A DNA stretch of 64,000 nt from Lysobacter spongiicola DSM 21749 (GTDB taxonomy: Bacteria > Pseudomonadota > Gammaproteobacteria > Xanthomonadales > Xanthomonadaceae), in assembly GCF_900167055.1 (NCBI RefSeq), contig NZ_FUXP01000014.1, positions 1 through 64,000 of the forward strand. Reading direction: 5' to 3'. A program made the position numbers and the translations under genes. Under the pieces are notes generated by a model. That model searched no databases. It was not told where the DNA came from and was given only the letters and a program-made list of their open reading frames with translations. Positions 27,072 through 40,203 of this stretch are shown here, one piece after another. Position 1 is the first letter of the stretch. The number at the start of each line of letters is the position of its first letter.

Positions 27072-27719
27072 CGGCGCAACAGGCTCCGGTCCCAGCGGCA
27101 CGACCACGCCGACCGAGGCGAGGATGTCGCCGAACCAGTCTTCGCCGTCATCACGCGGTTCGCCGTCTTCGAGGTAGGCGCCGATGCTGTCATCGTCCGC
27201 ATGCGCACGATAGGCGAGTTCGGTACGGACCTTCACGCGGCCGACGTCGCCCTGCACACCAAAGCCGAGCTTGCCGGCGACGCTGCCGTCTTCACGCTCG
27301 CTCGGCGCACCGTTGCGCTCGAAACGTGCCGGCAACAGCGGGTTGGAAGGATCGAACTCCTCCTCGGAGCGCTGGTAGCCCAGACCCGCCACGACGTACG
27401 GGTTCCAGCTGCGGCCGTCAGCAATGAAATGCCGACGCACGTCGAACGAGATCCCGTACTGGCTCCAGTTCAAGTCATCGTTGCGATTGCTGCTGGGGTT
27501 CTGGAAGTTGAGTTCACCATCCACCGACCAGTTCGGGTTGATGAACTTGCCGACGCCAATCGTGCCGAACGGGGCGTCATCCGTACCGCGGTGGTTGTCC
27601 TGGAAGTTCATGCCAGCACCGGCGGTGACGTACCAGCGATCATCGAATTCCTGCGCGCTGACCGAACCGGCCAGACTCAGGCCACCCACGAGGGCGGCGC
27701 AGAGGAGGTTCTTATTCAT
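26583..27719 (-). CDS. OmpA-family outer-membrane protein, paralogue with identical C-terminal half
   Basis: A 378-residue protein with a signal peptide (about 1-22, ending VSA) and a mature start QEFDDRWYVTAGAGMNFQ. The barrel-like domain (about 23-205) is longer and more diverged than in the neighbour (insert SNPLLPARFERNGAPSERED). The Pro/Ala linker, Cys/Asp hinge and OmpA peptidoglycan-binding domain match the neighbour exactly over the last 162 residues. GGAGAT precedes the ATG. Each paralogue has its own terminator and gap, so they are likely separate transcripts. Like other OmpA proteins they should link the outer membrane to peptidoglycan. Confidence 0.92.
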   Translation of the reverse strand: MNKNLLCAALVGGLSLAGSVSAQEFDDRWYVTAGAGMNFQDNHRGTDDAPFGTIGVGKFINPNWSVDGELNFQNPSSNRNDDLNWSQYGISFDVRRHFIADGRSWNPYVVAGLGYQRSEEEFDPSNPLLPARFERNGAPSEREDGSVAGKLGFGVQGDVGRVKVRTELAYRAHADDDSIGAYLEDGEPRDDGEDWFGDILASVGVVVPLGPEPVAPVAPAPAPAAPNCADLDDDGDGVNNCDDRCPDSQAGQTIGPDGCPVPVSIDLKGVNFDFDKSTLRPDAVAILSEAVQILQRYPDLNVEVAGHTDLCGSDAYNQSLSERRANAVYDYLTSNGIGSNRLVGPNGYGESRPLESTPQTNPECRSETNRRTELNVQN

Positions 27720-27901
27720 ATGTATCTCCTTGTTGAAACTGTTGGGGGAAACCGCATCTGCGTGATTCCAAACCGGGTGGACGGCCGCCTGGGGTGGACG
27801 CCATCCGCGGCAGGTTAGGTTCGCGCCTGTGAAGAGCCTGTTAACGATGGACTAACAACCGTCGAAAAGTTCCGCACCGCCAATTCTCGCATATCTCGCA
27901 T

Positions 27902-29350
27902 TCAGGTTCGGAGCATCTCCATCAGCTCCGTAATCCGAAGAGCCTCCAGCCTCGCCGGATTTGCCGCCAGGTCCATCAAACGGTCGGCATTCCCGGCCGG
28001 CAGTCGCATCCGCATGGCCTTCTCGAATTTCGCCATGAGCACCGGGATGCCCTCGTCCCGGCGACGTCGGTGGCCGATCGGATAATCGATCGACACCCTG
28101 TCGGTGCTGCTGCCGTCCTTGAAGAACACCTGGACCGAGTTACCGATGAAGCGTTTCTCCGGATCGAAGTAGTCCCTGGTGAACTGCTCGTTCTCCGTGA
28201 CGGACATCTTTTCCCGAAGCGCGTCGATCCGCGGGTCGGCTGCGACCGCGTCGGAGTAGTCGTCAGCGGTCAGGCGACCGAAGATCAGCGGGACGGCTAC
28301 CATGTACTGGATGCAGTGGTCTCTGTCCGCGTAGTTGTGGAGCGGCCCGGTCTTGTCGATGATCCGCGCGCCCGCCTCCTGGGTCTGGATCTCGATGCGC
28401 TCGATGTCGTCGATGCGATCGCGCACTTGCTGGTGCAACTGCATCGCGCACTCCACCGCCGTCTGCGCGTGGAACTCGGCGGGAAAGCTGATCTTGAACA
28501 GCACGTTCTCCATCACGTAACTGCCGAACGGCCGCTCGAATTCGAAACGCTTGCCGTTGAAGGCGATGTCGTAGAAGCCCCATGTCGGCACGGTCAGCGC
28601 ACTGGGATAGCCGACCACGCCCTTGACCGCGTTCAAGGCGTGGGTAACGGCGCGACGACAGGCGTCACCGGCCGCCCAGCTCTTCCGCGGTCCGGTGTTG
28701 GGGGCATGCCGGTAGGTCCGCAGGGCGCCGTTGTCGATCCAGCTGTGGGAAACGGCGGTCCAGATCGCCTCCCGATCGCCCCCCAGCATGTGCGTGGCCA
28801 CGGCCGTGGACGCCAGCCGGACCAGGATCACGTGGTCGAGGCCGACCCTGTTGAATGAGTTCCTCAGCGCATAACAGCCCTGGATCTCGTGCGCCTTGAT
28901 CGCATGGCCAAGCACGTCCTTCACGGTGAGCGCCTTGCCACCCGCTGCCTCGGCCTTGCGCCCGAGATAGTCGGCGAGCCCGAGAATCGCGCCGAGGTTG
29001 TCCGACGGATGGCCCCACTCCGCGGCCAGCCAGGTGTCGTTGAAGTCCAGCCAGCGGACCTGCACGCCGATGTTGTAGGCCGCCTGCACCGGATCCAGCT
29101 CATGGGAAGTGAAGGGCACGCGCGCGCCACCTTCCATGTCCGCGCCAGGTACCAGCGGCCCCAGGTGCTTGACGCACGCCTCGTGGTCCATGGCCAGGGC
29201 CGCGCACGCCAGCGAGTCCAGCAGCATGTAGCGCGCGGTGTCGTAGGCTTCCTTCGAATCAATGGTGTAGCCCGCGACGTAGTCGGCGATGTCGACCATC
29301 GGCTGGTCGGGGTCGGGGCGCGCCGTGGAGCGGATGTCGTGCTGGCCCAT
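27902..29350 (-). CDS. prpD: 2-methylcitrate dehydratase PrpD
   Basis: A 482-residue member of the MmgE/PrpD family. It dehydrates 2-methylcitrate to 2-methyl-cis-aconitate in propionate oxidation. Characteristic blocks are ARYMLLDSLACAALAM (about 40), VRWLDFNDTWLAAEWGHPSDNLGAIL (about 95-120), GCYALRNSFNRVGLDHV (about 165), RHAPNTGPRKSWAAGDACRRAV (about 215) and NVLFKISFPAEFHAQTAVEC (about 280). GGAGG lies 8 bases before the ATG at 29350. It lies 66 bases after prpF. AcnD/PrpF offer an iron-sulfur alternative for the same step; the two systems also coexist in some Pseudomonas prp clusters. Confidence 0.94.
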   Translation of the reverse strand: MGQHDIRSTARPDPDQPMVDIADYVAGYTIDSKEAYDTARYMLLDSLACAALAMDHEACVKHLGPLVPGADMEGGARVPFTSHELDPVQAAYNIGVQVRWLDFNDTWLAAEWGHPSDNLGAILGLADYLGRKAEAAGGKALTVKDVLGHAIKAHEIQGCYALRNSFNRVGLDHVILVRLASTAVATHMLGGDREAIWTAVSHSWIDNGALRTYRHAPNTGPRKSWAAGDACRRAVTHALNAVKGVVGYPSALTVPTWGFYDIAFNGKRFEFERPFGSYVMENVLFKISFPAEFHAQTAVECAMQLHQQVRDRIDDIERIEIQTQEAGARIIDKTGPLHNYADRDHCIQYMVAVPLIFGRLTADDYSDAVAADPRIDALREKMSVTENEQFTRDYFDPEKRFIGNSVQVFFKDGSSTDRVSIDYPIGHRRRRDEGIPVLMAKFEKAMRMRLPAGNADRLMDLAANPARLEALRITELMEMLRT

Positions 29351-29416
29351 CGGTGATCCTCCAGGTGGCAGGACCGCCATTGTGGGCCCGGGCCCCTCCC
29401 GCGCCCTTGACCTGCC

Positions 29417-30601
29417 CTACACCGCGGGCAGTACCCGCACCGCCCCTTCCATCAGCACGCGTGCGCTGCGGCTCATCACCGCGCTGGTGACGGTCCATCG
29501 TCCGTCGACCTGCACCGCCCGCGCGCCGACGCGCAGGGTTCCAGAGGGATGCCCGAAGCGCACTGCATCGCGATCGCCGCCACCGGCGGCCGCGTGCACC
29601 AGCGTGCCCGGGATCGAGGCGGCGGTCCCGATCGCCACCGCGGCGGTCCCCATCATCGCGTGGTGCAGCTTGCCCATCGACAGCGCGCGCACCAGCAGGT
29701 CGATGTCGCTGGCGGCGATGCGCTTGCCACTGGACGAGGTGTAATCGGCAGGCGGAGCGACGAAGGCGACCTTGGGCGTGTGCTGGCGGGAGGCAGCCTG
29801 CTCGATGCGCTCGATCAGCCCCATGCGCACGGCGCCGTGTGCACGGATCGCTTCGAACCTCGCCAGCGCCTGCGGGTCGCCGTTGATCGCGTCCTGCAGC
29901 TCGGTACCGGTGTAGCCGAGATCGGCGGCGTCGAGGAAGATCGTGGGAATGCCGGCATTGATCATGGTCGCCCTGAGCGACCCCACCCCGGGGACCTCGA
30001 GCTCATCCACCAGCTGCCCGGTCGGGAACATCGCGCCACCGCCCTCGCCCTCGTCGGAGGGATCAACGAACTCCAGCTGGATCTCGGCCGCCGGGAAGGT
30101 CACGCCGTCGAGCTCGAAGTCGCCCGTCTCCTGGACCTGCCCGTCAGTCATCGGCACGTGCGCGATGATGGTCTTTCCGATGTTGGCCTGCCATATGCGG
30201 ATGATCGCGGTGCCGTCGCGTGGCACCCGATCCGGGTCGACCAGCCCTGCATCGATCGCGAATGGCCCGACAGCGGCGCTCAGGTTGCCGCAATTGCCAC
30301 TCCAGTCCACGAACGGCTGGTCGATGGACACCTGCCCGTAGAGATAGTCGACATCGTGGTCGGGCTTGCTCGACTTCGAGACGATGACGCACTTGCTGGT
30401 GCTCGAGGTCGCACCGCCCATGCCGTCGGTGTGCTTGCCATACGGATCGGGCGAGCCGATGACGCGCATCAACAGACTGTCACGCGCGGCGCCGGGCACC
30501 TGGCTGGCCTCCGGCAGGTCCTGGAGGCGGAAGAAGACGCCCTTGCTGGTCCCGCCCCGCATGTAGGTGGCGGGAATGCGGAGTTGCGGAGGATGTGGCA
30601 T
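29417..30601 (-). CDS. prpF: AcnD-accessory isomerase PrpF
   Basis: A 394-residue protein of the PrpF/diaminopimelate-epimerase fold. It starts IPATYMRGGTSKGVFF (about 9-24) and includes DGMGGATSSTSKCVIV (about 58-73), DWSGNCGNLSAAVGPFAI (about 98-115) and GKLHHAMMGTAAVAIG (about 310). It isomerises 2-methyl-trans-aconitate, the product of AcnD, to the cis form. It sits 56 bases after acnD and before prpD on the same strand, so the three form one operon segment. Confidence 0.94.
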   Translation of the reverse strand: MPHPPQLRIPATYMRGGTSKGVFFRLQDLPEASQVPGAARDSLLMRVIGSPDPYGKHTDGMGGATSSTSKCVIVSKSSKPDHDVDYLYGQVSIDQPFVDWSGNCGNLSAAVGPFAIDAGLVDPDRVPRDGTAIIRIWQANIGKTIIAHVPMTDGQVQETGDFELDGVTFPAAEIQLEFVDPSDEGEGGGAMFPTGQLVDELEVPGVGSLRATMINAGIPTIFLDAADLGYTGTELQDAINGDPQALARFEAIRAHGAVRMGLIERIEQAASRQHTPKVAFVAPPADYTSSSGKRIAASDIDLLVRALSMGKLHHAMMGTAAVAIGTAASIPGTLVHAAAGGGDRDAVRFGHPSGTLRVGARAVQVDGRWTVTSAVMSRSARVLMEGAVRVLPAV

Positions 30602-30657
30602 GTCGGATTACCTGGCGCTATCGGTGCAGTGATGGGTTGGCGCGGGCGTGGATGCGC

Positions 30658-33270
<2,613 letters not shown>

Positions 33271-33470
33271 GCGGATGGCGGGTCTCTTGCGAAAGGGAGC
33301 GGCGCGAGCGCGGGGCGCGGTGCCACCATCAGGGGAGGCACCGGAGACCAGGAGGCCTGGGGCCGCGGAAGCGCGGGAACCGTCATTATCGCATCCACGA
33401 CAAGCGGTTACGATCGCCCTGCCGGGTCCGGCGTATGCTGGCCCGACTGCTCACCACGGGAGGAATGGAG

Positions 33471-34499
33471 ATGAACCACCTGGTCTCTTCAAGCGCCGCG
33501 GTCGCCCTGCTGCTCACCCTGGCCACCCACGCCTGGTTCACCGGTGCGCAGGCGCAGGTCCCGTCAAAGCCTGCAGCCGATATCCAGGAATGGCAGGTCC
33601 CATGGCCGGATACGCGGCCGCGTGACCCCTACCTCGCACCGGACGGCCGGATCTGGTTCGTCGGCCAGGTCGGCAACTACCTTGGCGTATTTGATCCGGA
33701 TACCGGGAGCTTCGAGCGCCACGACCTGCCCGCCGGCACCAAGCCCCATACGGTGGTGGTCGACCAGGAGGGCTTCCCGTGGATCGCCGGGAACGGCAAC
33801 GGCACCATCCTCAGGTTCGACCCCGGCACTGGCGACTACACCACCCATGAGGTGCCCGAGGTCGCCGGAATCGAGAAGCGGGACCCGCATACCTTCAGCT
33901 TCGACGGTAGCGGCGGCATCTGGTTCACCATGCAGCGCGGCAACGCGATCGGCCGGGTCGACATGGACAGCGGTGAAATGCGGGTCGTCCCGGTGCCGAC
34001 CAGCGGCGCGCTGCCCTACGGGATCCTCTCGACCGAAAGTGGGGGCGCCTGGGCCGTGTTGCTGGGGACCAACAGGATCGCCTCCGTCGATCCGGGCACC
34101 CTCGAGGTCACCGAGATCGAACTGCCGCGCGAGCAGGCACGCCCGCGCCGGATCGGCCTGACCGGCGACGGCCGGGTCTGGTACGGGGATTTCACCCAGG
34201 GCTACATCGGTGCCTACGATCCTGCCGATGGTACGTTCGAGGAATGGAAAACGCCGTCGGACCGGTCGGGTCCTTATGCGATGGCCACCGACGACCAGGG
34301 ACGGGTCTGGTTCGTGGAAACCGGCCCGCAGCCCAACCTGTTGCAGGGCTTCGATCCCTCGACAGGTGAGTTCCTCCCTGCCACGCCGATCCCCAGCGGC
34401 GGCATGACCGTCCGGCACATGGTGTTCGATCCGGCGAGCAACAGCCTCTGGTTCGGCACCGATACCAACCGACTCGGCCGGGCCGTGCTGCCGGAGTAG
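33471..34499 (+). CDS. Secreted Vgb-like beta-propeller protein
   Basis: A 342-residue protein with a signal peptide (about 1-29, ending GAQAQ). The body has repeated propeller blades with the virginiamycin-B-lyase (streptogramin lyase) look: APDGRIWFVGQVGNYLGVFDP, DGSGGIWFTMQRGNAIGRVD, GDGRVWYGDFTQGYIGAYDP and DDQGRVWFVETGPQ. Many Vgb-fold proteins are not antibiotic lyases, so substrate and activity are unknown. The start at 33471 is chosen because GGGAGG is 7 bases upstream; the ATG six bases earlier is too close. It is divergent from acnD and followed by fadH. Confidence 0.85.
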   Translation: MNHLVSSSAAVALLLTLATHAWFTGAQAQVPSKPAADIQEWQVPWPDTRPRDPYLAPDGRIWFVGQVGNYLGVFDPDTGSFERHDLPAGTKPHTVVVDQEGFPWIAGNGNGTILRFDPGTGDYTTHEVPEVAGIEKRDPHTFSFDGSGGIWFTMQRGNAIGRVDMDSGEMRVVPVPTSGALPYGILSTESGGAWAVLLGTNRIASVDPGTLEVTEIELPREQARPRRIGLTGDGRVWYGDFTQGYIGAYDPADGTFEEWKTPSDRSGPYAMATDDQGRVWFVETGPQPNLLQGFDPSTGEFLPATPIPSGGMTVRHMVFDPASNSLWFGTDTNRLGRAVLPE

Positions 34500-36659
<2,160 letters not shown>

Positions 36660-37053
36660 GCGCAAATCGCCCTCTTGACGGCGACGCCAGCACCCGGCGT
36701 TCACCCGAAACTGAACAGGGTCAGGAGCCAAAAAAGGCGTACTGACGGGTCGAACAAGCCCGATGGGGCGCGGATTTTCGTGCCCGGCATCACATTCGAC
36801 TCACTTTCCAGGCCCGACTGTCAACCGCGCTCATTCACCTGCCATTTATATAACTGCGGCTACCTTGCGCCAACTTTCCAGCCGCCACCCGCGGCAACCC
36901 ACGCCGGCCACGCCTATCGCGTCAGCCGGCGAAGGGGCAAAGCGAGCCAAAGAGCCGCCGCCCTCCCCAGTACGCCATGCCGGTTGATGCCGGGTCGACT
37001 TCCTTCCACAGGAGGTGGCCCAGTGCGCCGGCGCAACGGAGCAAGGAGTCGAA
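36660..37053. other. Non-coding stretch of 394 bases between fadH and the SleB-like gene
   Basis: I see no convincing gene. The part nearest the downstream gene (about 36910-37000) is rich in short G/C repeats, including GGCAAAGCGAGCCAAAG and two copies of ATGCCGG, and could fold in an mRNA leader. No intrinsic terminator of fadH is evident. The AT-richer island ATTTATATAACTG at about 36843-36855 is the best candidate for promoter DNA. Confidence 0.5.
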
Positions 37054-37512
37054 ATGAAACTCGCCTGGATCCTGTGGCTGGCTTCTGTACTGCCACCGCA
37101 AACCGCCGATTCGCTGTGCCTCAGCACAACGCTGTACCTCGAGGCCCGCAACCAGTCCACGCAGGGACAGCAGGCCGTCGCCGAGGTGGCCCTGCGTCGC
37201 CGCGACAGCGGCCTGTGGGGTGACAGCGTGTGCGAGGTCGTCACTGCCCGCAAACAGTTCGCGCCGACCCTGGTCTCGCCCAACACCCGCCTGAGCAATA
37301 CCGAGGCGTGGGCGGAGTCGGTCACCATCGCGATGGAAGCGCAGCGCAACTGGGCGCTGCCTCCGGGCGAGCGCACGGAGATTGTTCCCGGCGCCAGCCA
37401 CTTTGCGGCGCTGTCGATTGCCAGCCCCAGCTGGCGGAATGCCTACCAGGTGGCCACCATTGGCGACCACACGTTCCTGAAGGTCCAGAACCTCAAGCCG
37501 CGCGAATCCTGA
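37054..37512 (+). CDS. SleB/CwlJ-type cell wall hydrolase
   Basis: A 152-residue protein with a short hydrophobic N-terminus (MKLAWILWLASVLPPQTA), likely a signal peptide. It contains the family core CLSTTLYLEARNQSTQGQQAVAEVALRR (about 21-48) with the catalytic Glu in LYLEAR, then CEVVTARKQFAP. The end has GASHFAAL and WRNAYQVATIGDHTFLK. In bacilli this fold cleaves cortex peptidoglycan as a lytic transglycosylase; in Gram-negatives it is linked to cell-wall turnover. The start has AAGGAG 6 bases upstream. Confidence 0.85.
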   Translation: MKLAWILWLASVLPPQTADSLCLSTTLYLEARNQSTQGQQAVAEVALRRRDSGLWGDSVCEVVTARKQFAPTLVSPNTRLSNTEAWAESVTIAMEAQRNWALPPGERTEIVPGASHFAALSIASPSWRNAYQVATIGDHTFLKVQNLKPRES

Positions 37513-37528
37513 TTGCGCGGCCGGAACG

Positions 37529-37557
37529 AAAAAGCCCGCCAGCTGGCGGGCTTTTTC
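37529..37557 (+). terminator. Bidirectional rho-independent terminator
   Basis: AAAAAGCCCGCC-AGCT-GGCGGGCTTTTT follows the SleB-like gene and also faces the end of the ion-channel gene on the opposite strand. A and T runs flank the stem on both sides. Confidence 0.92.
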
Positions 37558-37561
37558 TTTT

Positions 37562-38029
37562 TCAGGACTGGCCGCTGTCGTCGCCTCCCAGCTTCCTGGA
37601 CAGCCGGTTGTAGGTGAACGATGCCGACCAGGTGAGCATCAGCAGGCCGGCGATCGACTCCAGCGCCACCAGGAGCCGAATAGGGCCCGTCGGCATCAGG
37701 TCCCCTGCCATGCCGAGGGTGCTGTAGTTGATCGCGGAGAGATAAAACGCATCGGTCAGCGTCGCCGTCGCACCCTGCTCTCCGATCCATCCGCCCAGCG
37801 GCAACAGGGGGATGCCCCAGAAGCCGACCCCGTAGAGCAGGATGTGCACGATATGCAGGCTGAGCACCAATAGCACCGACAACACCAGACTGCGGCGGCG
37901 GGGCTTCCCGTTGCCGAAACAGAGGCGGTCGATCCACTGCAGTCCCTCGTGGTGGATCAGGACCGTGGCCGTCACCGTCACCAGGCCGACCACGGCCACC
38001 ACCAGCAAGCCGAGCCAGCCGTCCTGCAT
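37562..38029 (-). CDS. Small two-helix ion-channel-like membrane protein
   Basis: A 155-residue protein with hydrophobic segments at about 6-26, 48-72 and 118-138. Between the last two is a pore-loop-like stretch, TDAFYLSAINYSTLGMAGDL. In potassium channels the filter reads T(V/L)G(Y/F)GD; here it is TLG-MA-GD, one residue longer and lacking the aromatic. The helix arrangement otherwise fits the two-TM potassium channel family. Conductance and ion choice are therefore uncertain. It starts 2 bases after the prpC stop on the same strand and is likely co-transcribed with prpB-prpC. Confidence 0.78.
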   Translation of the reverse strand: MQDGWLGLLVVAVVGLVTVTATVLIHHEGLQWIDRLCFGNGKPRRRSLVLSVLLVLSLHIVHILLYGVGFWGIPLLPLGGWIGEQGATATLTDAFYLSAINYSTLGMAGDLMPTGPIRLLVALESIAGLLMLTWSASFTYNRLSRKLGGDDSGQS

Positions 38030-38031
38030 GC

Positions 38032-39180
38032 TCAGCGGTCCCCTATCCCGACGTAATCGCGATCTTCCGGCCCGGTGTAGTTGGCACTGGGGCGGATGAT
38101 CTTGCCGTCCTCACGCTGCTCGATGACGTGCGCGCTCCACCCGGTGGTGCGCGCGATCACGAACAGCGGGGTGAACATCGGCGTCGGGATGCCCATCATG
38201 TGGTAGGCCGAGGCGCTGTACCAGTCCAGGTTCGGGAACATCTTCTTGGTGTCCATCATCAGGTTCTCGATGCGCTCGGACACGTCGAACAGGACCTGGT
38301 TTCCACCTTCGGCGCACAGCTTGCGGCTGATCTCCTTGATGATGGGGTTGCGCGGATCGCCCACGGTGTACACCGGGTGGCCGAAGCCAATCACGATCTC
38401 CTTGCGCTCCATCCGGGCGCGGATGTCGGCCTCGGCCTCGTCGGCGGTCGAGTAGCGGCTGATGATGTCCATCGCCACTTCGTTGGCCCCGCCGTGCTTG
38501 GGTCCCCGGAGCGCGCCAATGGCCCCGGTGAGGCAGGAGAACATGTCCGAGCCGGTACCGGCGATGACGCGCGCGGTGAAGGTCGATGCGTTGAACTCGT
38601 GCTCGGCATACAGCACCAGCGACTTGTCCAGGGACTCGACATGCAGTTCGCTCGGTGGCTCGCCATGAAGCAGATGCAGGAAGTGCCCGGCGACGGTGTC
38701 GTCATCGGTTTCGACATCGATGCGGCGCCCGTTGCGGGTGAAGTGCCACCAGTACAGCAGCATCGAGCCGAAGCTGGCGATGAGCCGGTCGGCGATGTCC
38801 CGCGCCTCGGCGGCCGGATGGCCCTCGCGTTCGGGCAGTACCGTGCCGAGCACCGAGCACCCGGTGCGCATCACGTCCATCGGATGGGCATTGGCGGGCA
38901 CCAGCTCCAGCGCCTCGGTGACGATGGCCGGCAGGCCGCGCAATCGGCGAAGCTTCGTGCGGTAGGCGTCCAGCTGCGACCGGGTCGGCAATGCGCCATG
39001 CACGAGCAGGTGGGCGACCTCTTCGAACGAGGACCGGGTCGCCAGGTCCTTGATGTCGTAACCGCGGTAGTGCAGGTCGTTGCCACTGCGACCCACGGTG
39101 CACAGGGCGGTGTTGCCGGCCGCGGTGCCCGAAAGGGCGACCGACTTCTTCGGCTTGGGCAGCGCGTTGTTCTCGCTCAT
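38032..39180 (-). CDS. prpC: 2-methylcitrate synthase PrpC
   Basis: A 382-residue citrate-synthase-family enzyme that condenses propionyl-CoA with oxaloacetate. Blocks are [20 protein letters not shown] (about 38-57), catalytic His in [15 protein letters not shown] (about 188) and [12 protein letters not shown] (about 220), [14 protein letters not shown] (about 262) and the Asp region [19 protein letters not shown]. Its short N-terminus and the prpB neighbour argue for methylcitrate rather than citrate synthase. It lies 20 bases after prpB. Downstream comes an ion-channel gene where relatives would have acnD. Confidence 0.94.
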   Translation of the reverse strand: MSENNALPKPKKSVALSGTAAGNTALCTVGRSGNDLHYRGYDIKDLATRSSFEEVAHLLVHGALPTRSQLDAYRTKLRRLRGLPAIVTEALELVPANAHPMDVMRTGCSVLGTVLPEREGHPAAEARDIADRLIASFGSMLLYWWHFTRNGRRIDVETDDDTVAGHFLHLLHGEPPSELHVESLDKSLVLYAEHEFNASTFTARVIAGTGSDMFSCLTGAIGALRGPKHGGANEVAMDIISRYSTADEAEADIRARMERKEIVIGFGHPVYTVGDPRNPIIKEISRKLCAEGGNQVLFDVSERIENLMMDTKKMFPNLDWYSASAYHMMGIPTPMFTPLFVIARTTGWSAHVIEQREDGKIIRPSANYTGPEDRDYVGIGDR

Positions 39181-39200
39181 TTGCAGCTCCTTGGTCTTCG

Positions 39201-40085
39201 TTACTTGTCGCCGGCGAACAGGGCGTCGAGCTTGTCCTCGTAGGCGTGGTAGCCGAGGAAGTCATAAAGCTCCGCCCGCGTCTGCAGGGTGTCGATGATG
39301 TTCTTCTGGGTGCCCTCGCGGCGCACCGTCTCGTAGAAGTGCAACGCGGCCTTGTTCATGGCGCGGTAGGCGCCACAGCAATACAAGGCGATGTCCACGC
39401 CTGCCTCGCGCAGCTCGTCGGTGGTGAAGAAAGGCGTGGAGCCGAACTCCGTCAGGTTCGCCAGGATCGGCACCTTCACCGCCTGCTTGAAGCGCCGGTA
39501 ATCGTCCAGCGACTTCATCGCTTCCGGGAAGATCATGTCTGCGCCGGCCTCCACATAGGCCTGCGCACGCTCGATCGCCGAATCGACGCCTTCCACGGCC
39601 GCGGCATCGGTGCGCGCCATCAGCACGAAGCCCTCGTCGGTCCGTGCATCCACTGCCGCCTTCACCCGATCGACCATTTCACCCTTGGACACCACCTCCT
39701 TGCCCGGACGGTGGCCGCAACGCTTCTGGCCCACCTGGTCCTCCATGTGCACGGCGGCGACGCCCACCCGCTCGAACGAGCGGACGGTGCGGGCGATGTT
39801 GAACGCCCCGCCCCAGCCGGTGTCGATGTCGACCAGCAGCGGCATGCCCGTGGCATCGACGATGCGACGCGCGTCAGTGAGCACGTCTTCCATCGTGCTG
39901 ATGCCCAGGTCGGGCATGCCCAGGGAGTTGGCGGCCACGCCGCCACCGGACAGGTACAGCGCCTTGTAGCCGACGCGCCTGGCCATCAGTCCGGCATAGG
40001 CGGTAATGGCGCCCATCACCTGCAGTGGGGATTCTTCGGCTACGGCGGCGCGGAATCGCGCCCCGGCGGAATGTTGCGAAGCCAT
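39201..40085 (-). CDS. prpB: 2-methylisocitrate lyase PrpB
   Basis: A 294-residue isocitrate-lyase-superfamily enzyme. It splits 2-methylisocitrate into pyruvate and succinate, the last step of the methylcitrate cycle. Seen are [22 protein letters not shown] (about 24-45), VDIDTGWGG (about 84-92), [18 protein letters not shown] with the catalytic KRCGH (about 115-132), and [11 protein letters not shown] (about 156). The start MASQHS at 40085 has GGAG upstream and gives the family length; earlier in-frame ATGs would lie in the divergent promoter. Confidence 0.95.
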   Translation of the reverse strand: MASQHSAGARFRAAVAEESPLQVMGAITAYAGLMARRVGYKALYLSGGGVAANSLGMPDLGISTMEDVLTDARRIVDATGMPLLVDIDTGWGGAFNIARTVRSFERVGVAAVHMEDQVGQKRCGHRPGKEVVSKGEMVDRVKAAVDARTDEGFVLMARTDAAAVEGVDSAIERAQAYVEAGADMIFPEAMKSLDDYRRFKQAVKVPILANLTEFGSTPFFTTDELREAGVDIALYCCGAYRAMNKAALHFYETVRREGTQKNIIDTLQTRAELYDFLGYHAYEDKLDALFAGDK

Positions 40086-40166
40086 GGTGTCTCCGGTCAC
40101 GCGATACGAAGCCACCATTCTAGCCGAGCTGCCGTCGCGGCCTCCTCCTGCAGCACCGCCCGGGCC

Positions 40167-40183
40167 GATGCTGGGATAGCATC
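40167..40183. promoter_or_regulatory. Inverted repeat in the prpB / acyltransferase divergent region
   Basis: GATGCT-GGGAT-AGCATC has perfect 6-base arms. It ends 20 bases before the acyltransferase ATG, which has AAGGAG 7 bases upstream. It could be an operator for either gene; this is a pattern-only call. Confidence 0.3.
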
Positions 40184-40203
40184 TGCCGGCAAAGGAGCAG
40201 TAC

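Noticed and set aside
33471-34499. Streptogramin resistance gene (virginiamycin B lyase)
   Set aside because: The protein has a signal peptide and only the general propeller fold. Vgb-like proteins are widespread and most are not antibiotic lyases, so no resistance call is made.
36900-37050. Possible cyclic-di-GMP (GEMM) riboswitch, because of GGCAAAGC
   Set aside because: Only the CAAAGC core resembles it. The GAAA tetraloop hairpin, the GACGCAAAGCC order and the second conserved arm are not found by eye.
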